This document shows, piece after piece, positions 36,815 through 45,757 of a stretch of DNA of 58,971 bases. The DNA is taken from the NCBI GenBank assembly GCA_029251785.1, contig JAQXCQ010000190.1, forward strand, positions 1-58,971. The letters are read 5' to 3'. The notes under the pieces are model-generated. The model saw nothing but the letters and a program-made list of their open reading frames with translations, was not told the DNA's origin and searched no databases. This stretch comes from Maricaulis sp. Lineage in GTDB: Bacteria > Pseudomonadota > Alphaproteobacteria > Caulobacterales > Maricaulaceae. How positions within the stretch are numbered: the stretch's first letter is position 1; the number at the start of each line of letters is the position of its first letter. The position numbers were made by a program, and so were the translations under genes.

Positions 36815-38011
36815 GTGCGCGTTTTACTGGCCCATAACACCTATCAGCATGCCGGTGGGGAGGATTCTGTCGTCGCCAATGAGCATGATCTGCTGATCGC
36901 TGCGGGTCATGAAGTCCATCTCTATACGGTGTCTAATGAAGGTATCCGGTCTCTGTCCGACAAGTTCGCGGCATTTCTGCACACGCCTCATAATAATCGA
37001 TCACGCATCGACTTCGCCCAAGAGATCGATCGTTTCCAACCCGATATCGTGCATGTCCACAACACCTTTCCGCTTTTATCTCCTGCGATCTACAGCCCCT
37101 GTCACGAGCGGGGAATACCGGTCGTGCAGACGCTTCACAATTACCGAACGGTCTGTGCCAATGCGCTATTGATGCGGCAGGGGCGTATTTGCGAAAAATG
37201 TGTGACAGGCAGCAAATATTGGGGCGTCTACCACCGCTGTTATCGAAACTCCGCCGTCGCTTCACTGGCCGTTGTGCGTTTGCAAACACGCGCTGTTGAG
37301 CAACAGACATGGCACAACCGAGTCGATCGATTTATTGCGCTGACGCGGTTCGCTCGAGACAAATTTATTCAGGCAGGGCTACCGGCAGATCGCATCGTCA
37401 TCAAACCCAACTTTGTGCCGGACCCATTGCGCCAGGGCGAATACGCGAGCCATGCCCCTGCCAGATTGCCTCCGGAAAAAACCCGCCGTGGGGCGCTGTA
37501 TGTGGGGCGCCTGAGCGAAGAAAAGGGGGTCGATATTTTAGTGCGTGCGTGGCGCAGTGTGGACCAGATCCCGCTTCGTATTGTTGGTGATGGACCGCAA
37601 ACCGAGCAATTGAAGGCCCTCGCGCCATCCAATGTTGCATTTGTTGGCCGATTGAATCCAGATCAGGTGCGCGCGGAAATGTTGAGCGCGGCGGCATTGA
37701 TCCAACCCTCGATTTGTTATGAGGGCTTCCCGGCGACAATCGCCGAAGCCTATTCCAGCGGTTTGCCGGTCATCGCGTCCGATATTGGCTCCTTGACAGA
37801 ATTGGTTGAGGTCAATCAGACCGGAATCCTAGTAAAGCCCGGCGATGTCGCTGCATTGGCGGTCGCAGTCAATAAAACCTTCGCGAATGCTGACGCGCTG
37901 CAGGCCATGTCGAGAACGGCTCGCCTAACCTATGAAGCCTCCTATACCGCCAAGAACAATCTTGCGGCCCTTGAAGGACTTTATTCTGAATTGCTTTCCG
38001 CGGCCCGGTAA
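36815..38011 (+). CDS. GT4-family glycosyltransferase
   Basis: The ~398-residue retaining glycosyltransferase opens VRVLLAHNTYQHAGGEDSVV. It has the C-terminal nucleotide-sugar site ALYVGRLSEEKGVDILV and an E-x7-E motif in CYEGFPATIAEAYSSGLPVI. It transfers a sugar from a nucleotide donor to the growing repeat unit at the cytoplasmic face. A middle segment has several cysteines (CEKCVTGSKYWGVYHRC), common in a subgroup of these enzymes. GTG 36815, 2 bases after the deacetylase stop, fits the family's N-terminus best; GTG 36773 is possible. Its 3' end overlaps the convergent galE by 31 bases. Confidence 0.9.
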   Translation: MRVLLAHNTYQHAGGEDSVVANEHDLLIAAGHEVHLYTVSNEGIRSLSDKFAAFLHTPHNNRSRIDFAQEIDRFQPDIVHVHNTFPLLSPAIYSPCHERGIPVVQTLHNYRTVCANALLMRQGRICEKCVTGSKYWGVYHRCYRNSAVASLAVVRLQTRAVEQQTWHNRVDRFIALTRFARDKFIQAGLPADRIVIKPNFVPDPLRQGEYASHAPARLPPEKTRRGALYVGRLSEEKGVDILVRAWRSVDQIPLRIVGDGPQTEQLKALAPSNVAFVGRLNPDQVRAEMLSAAALIQPSICYEGFPATIAEAYSSGLPVIASDIGSLTELVEVNQTGILVKPGDVAALAVAVNKTFANADALQAMSRTARLTYEASYTAKNNLAALEGLYSELLSAAR

Positions 38012-39036
38012 CCGTCGCGATTTCCAGATTGCCAACGCCAATGATCGCGACACATCTCATCGAGCGATCTTGTGGCCGCCCAACCGAGCAGTTTTTCCGC
38101 CCGTGACGGATTGGCGAAACTCATCGCCACATCACCCGGCCGACGGTCCACCAATTCAATCGGGATGTGTTTTCCGGCCGCTCGGGAAAATGCGGAAATC
38201 ACTTCAAGAACACTGTGTCCGTGCCCTGAGCCCAAATTGATTGGCATGACATCTCCGCGATTTTGGTTGGTCAAATAGTCCACAGCCGCCAAGTGTCCAA
38301 GGGCGAGATCATCAACATGGATGTAATCGCGTATTCCGGTCCCATCCGGCGTGTCGTAATCGCCTCCGAAAACGCTGACATGAGGTCGCCGCCCGACCGC
38401 AACTTGGGCAATGTAGGGAAAAAGATTGTTGGGGATTCCGGTCGGGTCTTCACCGATCAAACCAGACGGGTGTGCGCCGACCGGATTGAAATAGCGCAAA
38501 TTGATGACCTGCCATTTTGAGCGCGCTCTGGCGTGGTCAGCTAACAAGCGCTCATTGAGGATTTTGGTTGAACCGTATGGATTGGCAGCGGACAAAACCC
38601 CTTCTTCTGAAACGGGGGATTTATTCTCGGCACCATAGACCGACGCAGATGACGAAAAGACCAGTTTAGTCGCGTTCAACTGGTCTAGAATATTTATCAA
38701 ATTCAATGTGGTATTGATATTTACATCATAATATCGGCTCGGTTGTTCGACCGATTCCCCAACCGCTTTCAGACCCGCCAAATGCACCGCGCCCCAAATG
38801 TCGTGCGGGCGCAGCTCATCGAGAACTGTTGCCGCTCCCTGTGCGGAGGCCAGGTCTGCTTCAATCAGTTTCGGGCGTCGCCCCGTGATACGCTCGAGTC
38901 GATCGAAAACCACGGGCGAGGAATTGGCAAAGTTATCGATGATGATGATGTCGATATCGCGCGCCAACATCAGGGCAGCAATATGAGAGCCGATATAGCC
39001 GGCTCCGCCTGCGAGAATAATGCTTTTGGATGTCAT
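37981..39036 (-). CDS. galE: UDP-glucose 4-epimerase
   Basis: The 351-residue extended short-chain dehydrogenase interconverts UDP-glucose and UDP-galactose (or the GlcNAc forms), supplying sugar donors. It has NAD-binding GGAGYIGSH at the N-terminus, LVFSSSASVYG, the catalytic YGSTK, and YFNPVGAH, NNLFPYIAQVA and RDYIHVDDLA, all GalE hallmarks. ATG 39036 (MTSKSIILAGGAGYIG) is chosen over an open-frame extension of 40 codons. The gene stands alone on the minus strand within a plus-strand locus. It overlaps the GT4 gene tail by 31 bases and is divergent from the export lipoprotein gene. Confidence 0.95.
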   Translation of the reverse strand: MTSKSIILAGGAGYIGSHIAALMLARDIDIIIIDNFANSSPVVFDRLERITGRRPKLIEADLASAQGAATVLDELRPHDIWGAVHLAGLKAVGESVEQPSRYYDVNINTTLNLINILDQLNATKLVFSSSASVYGAENKSPVSEEGVLSAANPYGSTKILNERLLADHARARSKWQVINLRYFNPVGAHPSGLIGEDPTGIPNNLFPYIAQVAVGRRPHVSVFGGDYDTPDGTGIRDYIHVDDLALGHLAAVDYLTNQNRGDVMPINLGSGHGHSVLEVISAFSRAAGKHIPIELVDRRPGDVAMSFANPSRAEKLLGWAATRSLDEMCRDHWRWQSGNRDGYRAAESNSE

Positions 39037-39243
39037 GGCACCGTGTCTTTTCCTCAGCAATGACAGTACTGTAGCGACATTCAACAAGGTTGTCGCGATA
39101 TGTCGCAGCATAGCAGGGTCACAACACCATTTCCGGCGCGGCGATTGTCGACACATTTCATCGGCGCACTGCTAATCGGGAGCTATGCGCCTGCGAGGGT
39201 CCCTGCTATAGATGTCTTAGGGTAACCAAGTGTGGGGAGTATG

Positions 39244-39810
39244 ATGGTTCGTTTCGTTTTAATTGCCTTGAGTGCGGTTTTTCTTGCGGCTTGCCAGACG
39301 ACGGCACCTGCTTCCGATTCAACGGGTTTGATGCCCGCCCTTCAACAAGGCGCGGAATATCGGCTTGGTTCCGGGGACCAGGTCAGAATCATCGTTTTCA
39401 ACGAAGAAACCTTGTCGGGCGAATTCGTTGTGGATGGCGGCGGGCGCGTGTCTTTGCCGTTAATTGGTGAAGTTTCAGCGGGGGGCGCGACCTTGCGGGA
39501 ATTCGAAGCGGCCATCGTCGCCGAATTGTCGGAGGGATATCTCAATGACCCGCGGGTCAATGTAGAGGTGTTGAACTACCGCCCTTATTATATTCTGGGC
39601 GAGGTGGAACAAGCCGGAGAGTATCCCTACACAGACGGATTGACGGTCATGAACGCCGTTGCAACGGCCGGGGGCTATACATATCGGGCTAATCAGCGTG
39701 TCGTGTTCATCAAACGTGCGGGTTCTGATGAAATGGTAGAATACCCGCTGTCGGCTGTGATTTCAGTGCAACCTGGCGACACCATCCGGATCGGTGAGCG
39801 TTTCTTCTAG
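39244..39810 (+). CDS. Wza-like polysaccharide export lipoprotein (short form)
   Basis: The 188-residue protein has a lipoprotein leader ending FLAACQ, the poly-export domain YRLGSGDQVRIIVFNE...GRVSLPLIGEV, and one SLBB-type domain YYILGEVEQAGEYPYTDGLT. It should form the outer-membrane/periplasmic export channel for the polysaccharide together with the Wzc-like protein. At 188 residues it is about half of E. coli Wza and lacks the C-terminal helix that forms the outer-membrane pore. The beta-barrel protein encoded at 28118-29428 may supply that pore. ATG 39244, with GGGGAG 4 bases upstream, is preferred to GTG 39232 or ATG 39241. Confidence 0.93.
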   Translation: MVRFVLIALSAVFLAACQTTAPASDSTGLMPALQQGAEYRLGSGDQVRIIVFNEETLSGEFVVDGGGRVSLPLIGEVSAGGATLREFEAAIVAELSEGYLNDPRVNVEVLNYRPYYILGEVEQAGEYPYTDGLTVMNAVATAGGYTYRANQRVVFIKRAGSDEMVEYPLSAVISVQPGDTIRIGERFF

Positions 39811-39819
39811 GCGCCAATT

Positions 39820-41097
39820 ATGCCTGCCAGAATGACCAGTTGGGGGGCGACCCTTCTCTGGATGCTGCCGCTTGGCATCATTCTGATATCGGCTGGGTTT
39901 TATGGTGCCGATGCTCCGCTTGCATCTTTGCTTTTGTCGGCCGGGTTGATCGTGCCGACGACCGTGATTGTGATAACGGGCCGACAACCTCCCTCCCTTC
40001 TGACCTGGTTTGCCGCCGGCGTGCTCGCTGCGTTCTGCGGCTACGGCTTCTGGCGCGGATGGATAATATCGGGCGCCCATGAGTATGCCGTCCTGATCGC
40101 CGCGGCTGCGGTTTTCTATTTCGCCAAGGCCGGCGCACAATCATCCAAACGCGCCGATCAAATGTGGCTCTTCACATTGTTTGCCGGAGGGGTTTTGGTC
40201 GCCGCAGGGTTTCTCGATTTCATGAGCGACCCGTCCACTAATTTTGGCCGCGAGCGTCCCTATCATCAGGACCGCCTGTCTGCGCCATTTCTCTCCGCCA
40301 ACACAGCCGCAACATTCTGCAGTCTCGTATTGTTGCAATCACTTGGACAGCTCATGCGTCACTCCCGGCGAATCGACGATTCTGACGGTAGATGGGTAGA
40401 GCTTCTCATCAGCAAGGTGTCGTTGCCGATTATCACTTTGTTGCTTGCGGTTAGCGCCCTGTTCCTGACCGCATCCAGAGCCGGTGTCGTTGCGGCCATG
40501 ATCGCTGCGATCTTGTTGATTGGCTGGGAAATGTCTGCGCGATTGAAGCGGCGGGAGGCGAGTGGGTCCACATTAATGGCCCTGGCTTGGCTTTTTATAT
40601 TTAGTGCAGTTTTGGCGGCGGCCTATTTTTTGTCAGGCGAGATGTTCTGGGAACGCATGACGATCGCAGATGCGGACGTAACGCGGCAATCTTCGCTGTC
40701 ATCGTATTTTGATGCGATCTGGTATCAGCCGCTATTCGGCCACGGACTGGGCGGCTTTCAATTTGTGAATGACTTTGTCGCTGGCAACGGCGATGCGGAT
40801 CTGCTGCAGGGGCAGGGGGCCGCGCACAACGTCTATCTGCAATGGATGATTCAGGCCGGACTAGTCGGCGCTACGGCCATGTTTGGCGCGATGCTGGTCA
40901 TTGTTTTCAGATTGCTGCGCGGTCTTCGCAGGCGGCAGAGGCAACGTTCAATGATACGAACCGCCATTGTGATCGTGGTTTTTGTCGGTCTGCATGGATT
41001 GGTCGATTATGGTTTGGAAATTCCATTCATATCATGGTGGCTGGCTTGGCTGCTGGGTATCAGCGTCGGTACCGCTTCGCGCACCGGTCGATCTTAG
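39820..41097 (+). CDS. O-antigen ligase/polymerase-like membrane protein
   Basis: The 425-residue protein has about 10-12 membrane helices and a Wzy_C-type region. Relevant segments are NTAATFCSLVLL, SRAGVVAAMIAAILL, a large loop with PLFGHGLGGFQFVNDF, and AHNVYLQWMIQAGLVGA (H-N-x-Y/L pattern of WaaL/PglL-like enzymes). It could polymerise repeat units or ligate the finished glycan. It follows the export lipoprotein gene by 9 bases and precedes the small anchored protein by 15. It is the second polymerase/ligase-class protein of the locus. Confidence 0.88.
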   Translation: MPARMTSWGATLLWMLPLGIILISAGFYGADAPLASLLLSAGLIVPTTVIVITGRQPPSLLTWFAAGVLAAFCGYGFWRGWIISGAHEYAVLIAAAAVFYFAKAGAQSSKRADQMWLFTLFAGGVLVAAGFLDFMSDPSTNFGRERPYHQDRLSAPFLSANTAATFCSLVLLQSLGQLMRHSRRIDDSDGRWVELLISKVSLPIITLLLAVSALFLTASRAGVVAAMIAAILLIGWEMSARLKRREASGSTLMALAWLFIFSAVLAAAYFLSGEMFWERMTIADADVTRQSSLSSYFDAIWYQPLFGHGLGGFQFVNDFVAGNGDADLLQGQGAAHNVYLQWMIQAGLVGATAMFGAMLVIVFRLLRGLRRRQRQRSMIRTAIVIVVFVGLHGLVDYGLEIPFISWWLAWLLGISVGTASRTGRS

Positions 41098-41112
41098 GAG
41101 GGGCGAGGACGC

Positions 41113-41655
41113 ATGGCTATAATTTCGCGACTCCTATTATCCGGATTACTTTTGGCCGTTTTCGCTCTGATCGGAGGCATTGCTCTGGATCGGGCGGATG
41201 CCGAACGAATAGCGATCATGGATGAAGTAGAGGTTCGTGAAAGGTTCAGCCAGCCTTGGCCGGTTTTGGCGTCGGCGGCTTGGTATGAATCAATCGCGGA
41301 ACGCGCTGTGCGGATGACCCCTCCCTTCACACCTTTCGCAATTGAAGCGCTTGAGCGAGCGGTTTCGCTTGAGCCGCGTAATGGCGAAACTTGGGCGCGT
41401 CTGGCGTATGCGCGCGCATTGGATAATTCGGTCGATCGATCTGAGAGCGCCGCAGCCCTTCAACAGTCCTATTATCGAATGCCGGTTGCCGAAAACGACT
41501 TCCGCAAATGGCGATTGGCGTTGGCCAATGCTCTGTGGCCCTATTTGTCAGAGACGGGGCAGGCCGCTATCCGCCGCGAGGCTCGATTTGAAACCGCTGA
41601 TTGGGTTAGAGATCATGTTCCGGCGATTTACGCCAGTTTGACGACGTCCTCGTAA
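41113..41655 (+). CDS. membrane-anchored protein with TPR-like segment
   Basis: The 180-residue protein has an N-terminal membrane helix (about 5-25) and then a soluble helical part. TPFAIEALERAVSLEPRNGETWARLAYARAL reads as one or two TPR-like repeats. GGAGG lies upstream of the ATG. It is the last gene of the plus-strand export/ligase group, 15 bases after it. A scaffold role in assembling the polysaccharide machinery is plausible from the TPR-like segment and its place; no specific family is recognised. Confidence 0.72.
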   Translation: MAIISRLLLSGLLLAVFALIGGIALDRADAERIAIMDEVEVRERFSQPWPVLASAAWYESIAERAVRMTPPFTPFAIEALERAVSLEPRNGETWARLAYARALDNSVDRSESAAALQQSYYRMPVAENDFRKWRLALANALWPYLSETGQAAIRREARFETADWVRDHVPAIYASLTTSS

Positions 41656-41696
41656 AGCAGCCAAATCTCTCATCAGCATGATACGACTCATTATTG

Positions 41697-41718
41697 AACT
41701 CACCCAAATGGGTTAGTT
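41697..41718. promoter_or_regulatory. palindrome C upstream of the LuxR-type regulator gene
   Basis: AACTCACCCA-AA-TGGGTTAGTT forms 10-base arms with one mismatch around a 2-base centre. It is the same core as palindromes A and B read from the other strand (ACCCATTTGGGT). A possible -10 box TAATCT lies at 41741-41746. Its place suggests autoregulation of the downstream regulator gene. Confidence 0.6.
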
Positions 41719-41943
41719 TGGCTTGGCTAGCGATGGTTTTTAATCTAAACCAAACGTCGTGCTGCAAATGTTCGTGGCCGTCGGTAGCCGTCATTCTGCA
41801 AAAAACCCGCATCGATTCTGATGGTGTTTAGCCATCGAGCTTTTGCCGGAATTGCAAGTCAGCGGTTTGAGTTGGTGGTGTGGTCGGAGGTCACTTTCGA
41901 GGTGAGCTTCGGCAGGAGAAGTCCTATTAGCGTTGTTGAAAAC

Positions 41944-43077
41944 ATGGACCGGGCGATAGCCAATCTCTCGGCCGCCCCGCTCGTGCAGGGCGGGTGGAAA
42001 CTCGCTCTACGGGATATCGCCGCCACAGTCGGAAGCAACGGCCTTGTCTGCCTCCAGATTGCCGATGCTAGTGCCGATCATTTCGAGCATTTTAGCCACT
42101 GTTTGACGCCAAACGGCGATGACCTTCCCCTAGATCACACGGTGTTGCCGAAGTCGGGTATCTGGAATCAGAAATTTTCACGTATTGATCGGTCGCGAGT
42201 TCTTTCGGCAAGTTCGGGCTCCGATGACATCATTCCGTCACTCTGTCTGTGCGACAGAACAGCAAGATACATTCAAAATGCCAACGACTATTTTGCCGTT
42301 CTTGTTAGCCTTGGAAGTGTTCGCGCTATGATAACGGTGTTCGCCGCGGTCGATGATCAACCGTTTGAGCAAAGCAATCTCGCGGCGCTGAAGAAACTGG
42401 TGACTCACATAGAGCGCGCGGCACTGGCGCATTCGGCGATCGGTGCGATACGGGCAAATTTGTCGGTGTCGTCCTCACTGCTTGACCAACTTCCTTTTGG
42501 CGTCGTGATGATCGATTCCGACGGGCGTGTTATCGACCGCAACGTCACCGGTGAGCGTCTCGTGGATGATCACGCCATGTTGTCGATTCAAAATGGCCTG
42601 TTGTGCTGCACAGATCCGGATGAGGATCAGATTCTGCAGGCCGCCCTCTCGAGGGCGTTGGTTGGGATTCTCAGCAAGGATGGGAAAAGACCGGCAAGAA
42701 GTGGGGCTGAGGCGCTCAAGCTTTATGGCTCAGACGGAATGAAGCCCTGGAGCCTAACCGTTTCGCCCGTTTCGGGGGCTGAAAATGAACTGGCCTGGGG
42801 GCGAAACCGACCCCGCGCCGTCGTTTGTGTTTCCGATCGCCAACCGATTACACAATTGCGCGCCGGCCAAGTGTCAGCGGTATTCGGTTTGTCGCCGCAG
42901 GAACAGATGATCACTGCCCGACTGGCTGCAGGTGACACATTGAATGCGATCGCCGAGAGCACGAATCGAAGTGTTGAAACCTTGCGCACCCAACTTCGGG
43001 CGGTCTTTCAGAAGACAGAAGTCGCCACGCAATCACAACTGGTGCAGTTGGTGTTGTGTGCGCCAATGGGCATTTAG
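41944..43077 (+). CDS. LuxR-type transcriptional regulator with sensory N-terminus
   Basis: The ~377-residue protein has a GAF-like N-terminal region (about 1-190) and a short PAS-like segment (SLLDQLPFGVVMIDSDGRVIDRN, about 200-260). A C-terminal LuxR-type helix-turn-helix follows (about 320-372: GLSPQEQMITARLAAGDTLNAIA). It lacks an obvious acyl-homoserine lactone pocket signature, so the signal is unknown. The frame is open back to ATG 41821, but those 41 residues look non-conserved and no ribosome site supports either start. It lies downstream of palindrome C and probably governs the polysaccharide locus through palindromes A-C. Confidence 0.82.
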   Translation: MDRAIANLSAAPLVQGGWKLALRDIAATVGSNGLVCLQIADASADHFEHFSHCLTPNGDDLPLDHTVLPKSGIWNQKFSRIDRSRVLSASSGSDDIIPSLCLCDRTARYIQNANDYFAVLVSLGSVRAMITVFAAVDDQPFEQSNLAALKKLVTHIERAALAHSAIGAIRANLSVSSSLLDQLPFGVVMIDSDGRVIDRNVTGERLVDDHAMLSIQNGLLCCTDPDEDQILQAALSRALVGILSKDGKRPARSGAEALKLYGSDGMKPWSLTVSPVSGAENELAWGRNRPRAVVCVSDRQPITQLRAGQVSAVFGLSPQEQMITARLAAGDTLNAIAESTNRSVETLRTQLRAVFQKTEVATQSQLVQLVLCAPMGI

Positions 43078-43143
43078 CCACCTGTGAGTGCTTAAAGCGA
43101 AGTCGTTCCGAGCATCCGCTTAATCACCCAAGTCACATAAAAA

Positions 43144-43171
43144 AGGGCTGACTGGTTTCCCGGTCAGCCCT
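43144..43171. terminator. bidirectional intrinsic terminator
   Basis: AGGGCTGAC / GTCAGCCCT (9 bp, extendable by inner pairs) forms a strong GC stem between the convergent LuxR-type gene and TonB receptor gene. On the minus strand it is followed by TTTTTATG, the canonical U-tract after the receptor gene. On the plus strand TCTTCTTG follows, weaker. Confidence 0.82.
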
Positions 43172-43205
43172 CTTCTTGTAATCGAAGTTATCGCTTCAGC
43201 GTGTC

Positions 43206-45599
43206 CTAGAAATCGAGAACGCCGCGGAAGTAGAACGAACCACCTTCATAGTTCGCTGCGCTCCGGCGTGGGTATTGAAGGCCAACGCTCAAGCGGTTGG
43301 CGTTCGGGGCACCAATTTCGTCGATATAAGTATCAAAGATATTGGAGGCACCACCAACAATGCGGAACGTATCCGTCATCTGATAACCAACTTCGGCGTC
43401 GAAATAGACAGTCGCGTCAATTTCGGCCGATGGGCTGGTCGCCGCACCAATGGTTCCACGTTCGTCATAGTGTGAGCCGTAGAAGTTGGCACGAACCATA
43501 AAGTTCAGACGGTCATTGAGGTGGGTGTTGGCGGTCGCAACAAAGCGGAGATCGGGATAATTGTTCTCGATATCCTCAATTGTGCTGGCGCTAACAGGGT
43601 TGATTCCACCAACAGGTGACTGTCCCACAACTTCCATGCTGTTGTAATTCATAGCGAAGGAGAAGTCGGTGTCGAAGCCGTCACCCCAGTCATAGTTCGA
43701 CGACAGAACCACATCGATACCCTGTGACACAACGTCGAGGGCATTAGTATAGAACGAGATTGTGGCGCCAGTGGAGCTGCCCGGTACCGGAATGTCGCCG
43801 GTGCGGTAGATACGATCGTTGACTTCAATGCGGTAGAAGTCCACGGCCAGCGTCGTGTTGTCATCGACGGCATGTGTTACGCCGAAGCTGTAATTCGTCG
43901 CAGTTTCTTCCTGAAGCGGAGCACCGCCAACAGCCAGTGCGCCTGCGCTGGTTGGTGGAACGAGGCCTTCTTCAACCTGCAGGCCGGATACACCATCAAA
44001 CGTGGTGATCGTCGTCCGGACATTGGACTGGCCCGGTGTTGGCGCGTGGAAGCCGGTTGAGATTGCTCCGCGGAGCGTGGTCCGGTCGGAGAGGTTGTGA
44101 CGCATGGCGATTTTGCCGTTCAGCGTGCCACCAAAGTCCGAATAGTCTTCGTAACGAAGCGCATACTGGATCAGCGTGTCGTCGCTCAGATCATGCTCGA
44201 GATCGACGTAACCACCCCAGTTGTCGCGACGGAATGTGCCGGAGTCGGCTGGGTTGAAGCCACCAAGACCGTTGGAGCCAGAACCGAAGTAGGAATTATA
44301 CTCACCAGGATTAACCACATAGGTTTCCTGACGATATTCCATACCAAAGGCGAGGTTCATATCGGAACCAAGGGCCTGGGAGAAATCAGCGTTCAAATTG
44401 ATTTCTTCCTGCTCATAACCACCAACATTGAAGTCGCGTTGCACCGGGTTAAGGGAGGCATCGAGACCCAGGGATGGGTTCAGTGTATTGTTCAGGAAGT
44501 AATCCAGCGCGTTCTTGCCGAAGCTGGCGCTGAAATCATAGAAGAAATCGCCTTCGATTTCGCCGCGAATTCCAGCGACCAGGCTCATATCTTCCTGATG
44601 ACCGTCCAGATATGGTGTGTAACCATTTGGCAGGCCAGTGAAGCCGAGACCATTGAGCGTCACGATCGTAGAGTGACCAGGGTTGCGGTAGAAGAAGCGG
44701 TAACGACCATCGGTCTGCGCGTAGTTACCGTGCATGTAGAAATCAGCCATATCGCTGAGTTCGAAGCCGGAATTCATGAACCAACGCGTCGCGCTCGTTT
44801 CCGGACGGCCCCACGTTTGAACGAATGGAGCATCACCAAACGGCGAATCTGAGCCAACGCCGGTCGCGCCGCCATCGATCAATGCCTGTGCGTCGGGACG
44901 CTGGATGCCGCGGGAAAGCGCATCATTGTCGACCCACTCACCACTGATTGTGATGAAACCTGTATCGCCGATTGCGAAGCCAGCACGCGCTGACATCATA
45001 TAGCTGCTCTCGCCGTCATAGAACTGACCGAATTGGCCAATCGCCTGTCCGCCTTCAGTGTCTTCACGAGTGATGAAGTTGATTACACCGGCAATCGCAT
45101 CAGAACCATACTGAGCGGCGGCGCCATCACGAAGAACTTCAACGCGCTGAAGTGCAATGCCCGGGATCATGCTGACGTCCGGGCCGTGCGCACCGTTACC
45201 GGCGGCGGGCGCGAAGAATTGCACAAGCGCGGAACGGTGGCGACGTTTGCCATTCACCAGAACCAGAGTTTGGTCCGGTGACATGCCACGCAGGGATGTC
45301 GGGCGAATAAATGCGCTACCGTCGCCAGTGGCTGGTGTCGCCGTATAGGATGGGATCAATGAGCGAAGATTGTCAGTCAAGCCAGAGCTATTGCCCAAGC
45401 TGTTGAAATCGTCAGCATTGATGACATCGACCGGCACAGGTGAATCCACGGCAACGCGCGGCTTGGTGCTGCGTGAGCCGAGAATTTGTAACTGTTCGAC
45501 GGATTGATCATCCTGAGCCATGGCCGGTGCGCTGAACGCTGCCAGTGTAGCTGCCGATGCGGCGGCCATCAGGCCGTACTTAAACTTGTTGAGAATCAT
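43206..45599 (-). CDS. TonB-dependent outer-membrane receptor
   Basis: The 797-residue protein has a signal peptide (cleavage near APAMAQDD), a TonB-box-like N-terminus, a plug domain (about 40-170: SLRGMSPDQTLVLVNGKRRHRS, RVEVLRDGAAAQYGSDAIAGVINFIT) and a 22-strand barrel ending in Phe (FYFRGVLDF). It should import a bulky substrate using TonB energy. The neighbouring catabolic genes upstream on the same strand suggest an organic nutrient more than a siderophore, though this is not provable here. ATG 45599 is preceded by a strong GGAGGGG site, so the 9-codon extension upstream is rejected. Confidence 0.95.
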   Translation of the reverse strand: MILNKFKYGLMAAASAATLAAFSAPAMAQDDQSVEQLQILGSRSTKPRVAVDSPVPVDVINADDFNSLGNSSGLTDNLRSLIPSYTATPATGDGSAFIRPTSLRGMSPDQTLVLVNGKRRHRSALVQFFAPAAGNGAHGPDVSMIPGIALQRVEVLRDGAAAQYGSDAIAGVINFITREDTEGGQAIGQFGQFYDGESSYMMSARAGFAIGDTGFITISGEWVDNDALSRGIQRPDAQALIDGGATGVGSDSPFGDAPFVQTWGRPETSATRWFMNSGFELSDMADFYMHGNYAQTDGRYRFFYRNPGHSTIVTLNGLGFTGLPNGYTPYLDGHQEDMSLVAGIRGEIEGDFFYDFSASFGKNALDYFLNNTLNPSLGLDASLNPVQRDFNVGGYEQEEINLNADFSQALGSDMNLAFGMEYRQETYVVNPGEYNSYFGSGSNGLGGFNPADSGTFRRDNWGGYVDLEHDLSDDTLIQYALRYEDYSDFGGTLNGKIAMRHNLSDRTTLRGAISTGFHAPTPGQSNVRTTITTFDGVSGLQVEEGLVPPTSAGALAVGGAPLQEETATNYSFGVTHAVDDNTTLAVDFYRIEVNDRIYRTGDIPVPGSSTGATISFYTNALDVVSQGIDVVLSSNYDWGDGFDTDFSFAMNYNSMEVVGQSPVGGINPVSASTIEDIENNYPDLRFVATANTHLNDRLNFMVRANFYGSHYDERGTIGAATSPSAEIDATVYFDAEVGYQMTDTFRIVGGASNIFDTYIDEIGAPNANRLSVGLQYPRRSAANYEGGSFYFRGVLDF

Positions 45600-45757
45600 T
45601 TTCCCCTCCGGTGTGAATGCGGGCATCTGTCTGCATCCGTGAAATATTTACAATTGTGACGTCCATTATGATTTTTTGCAATCTCTGCGAAGACCCAGTG
45701 GAATTCGCTTTGATTTGTAGTCCTCACCGCCAACATCAACCGGATCGGTCAAGGCCA

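Noticed and set aside
39074-39106. GCGACAT/ATGTCGC inverted repeat between galE and the export lipoprotein gene
   Set aside because: Short arms with a long spacer in GC-rich DNA; not distinguishable from chance.
24698-41655. Direct naming of the locus genes as hfs holdfast genes
   Set aside because: The enzyme classes match, but order, fusions and absence of hfa anchors differ, so symbols would be overstated.
44097-44852. 251-residue open frame opposite the TonB receptor gene
   Set aside because: It lies fully antisense to a clear receptor gene and its composition is that of a mirrored barrel sequence.
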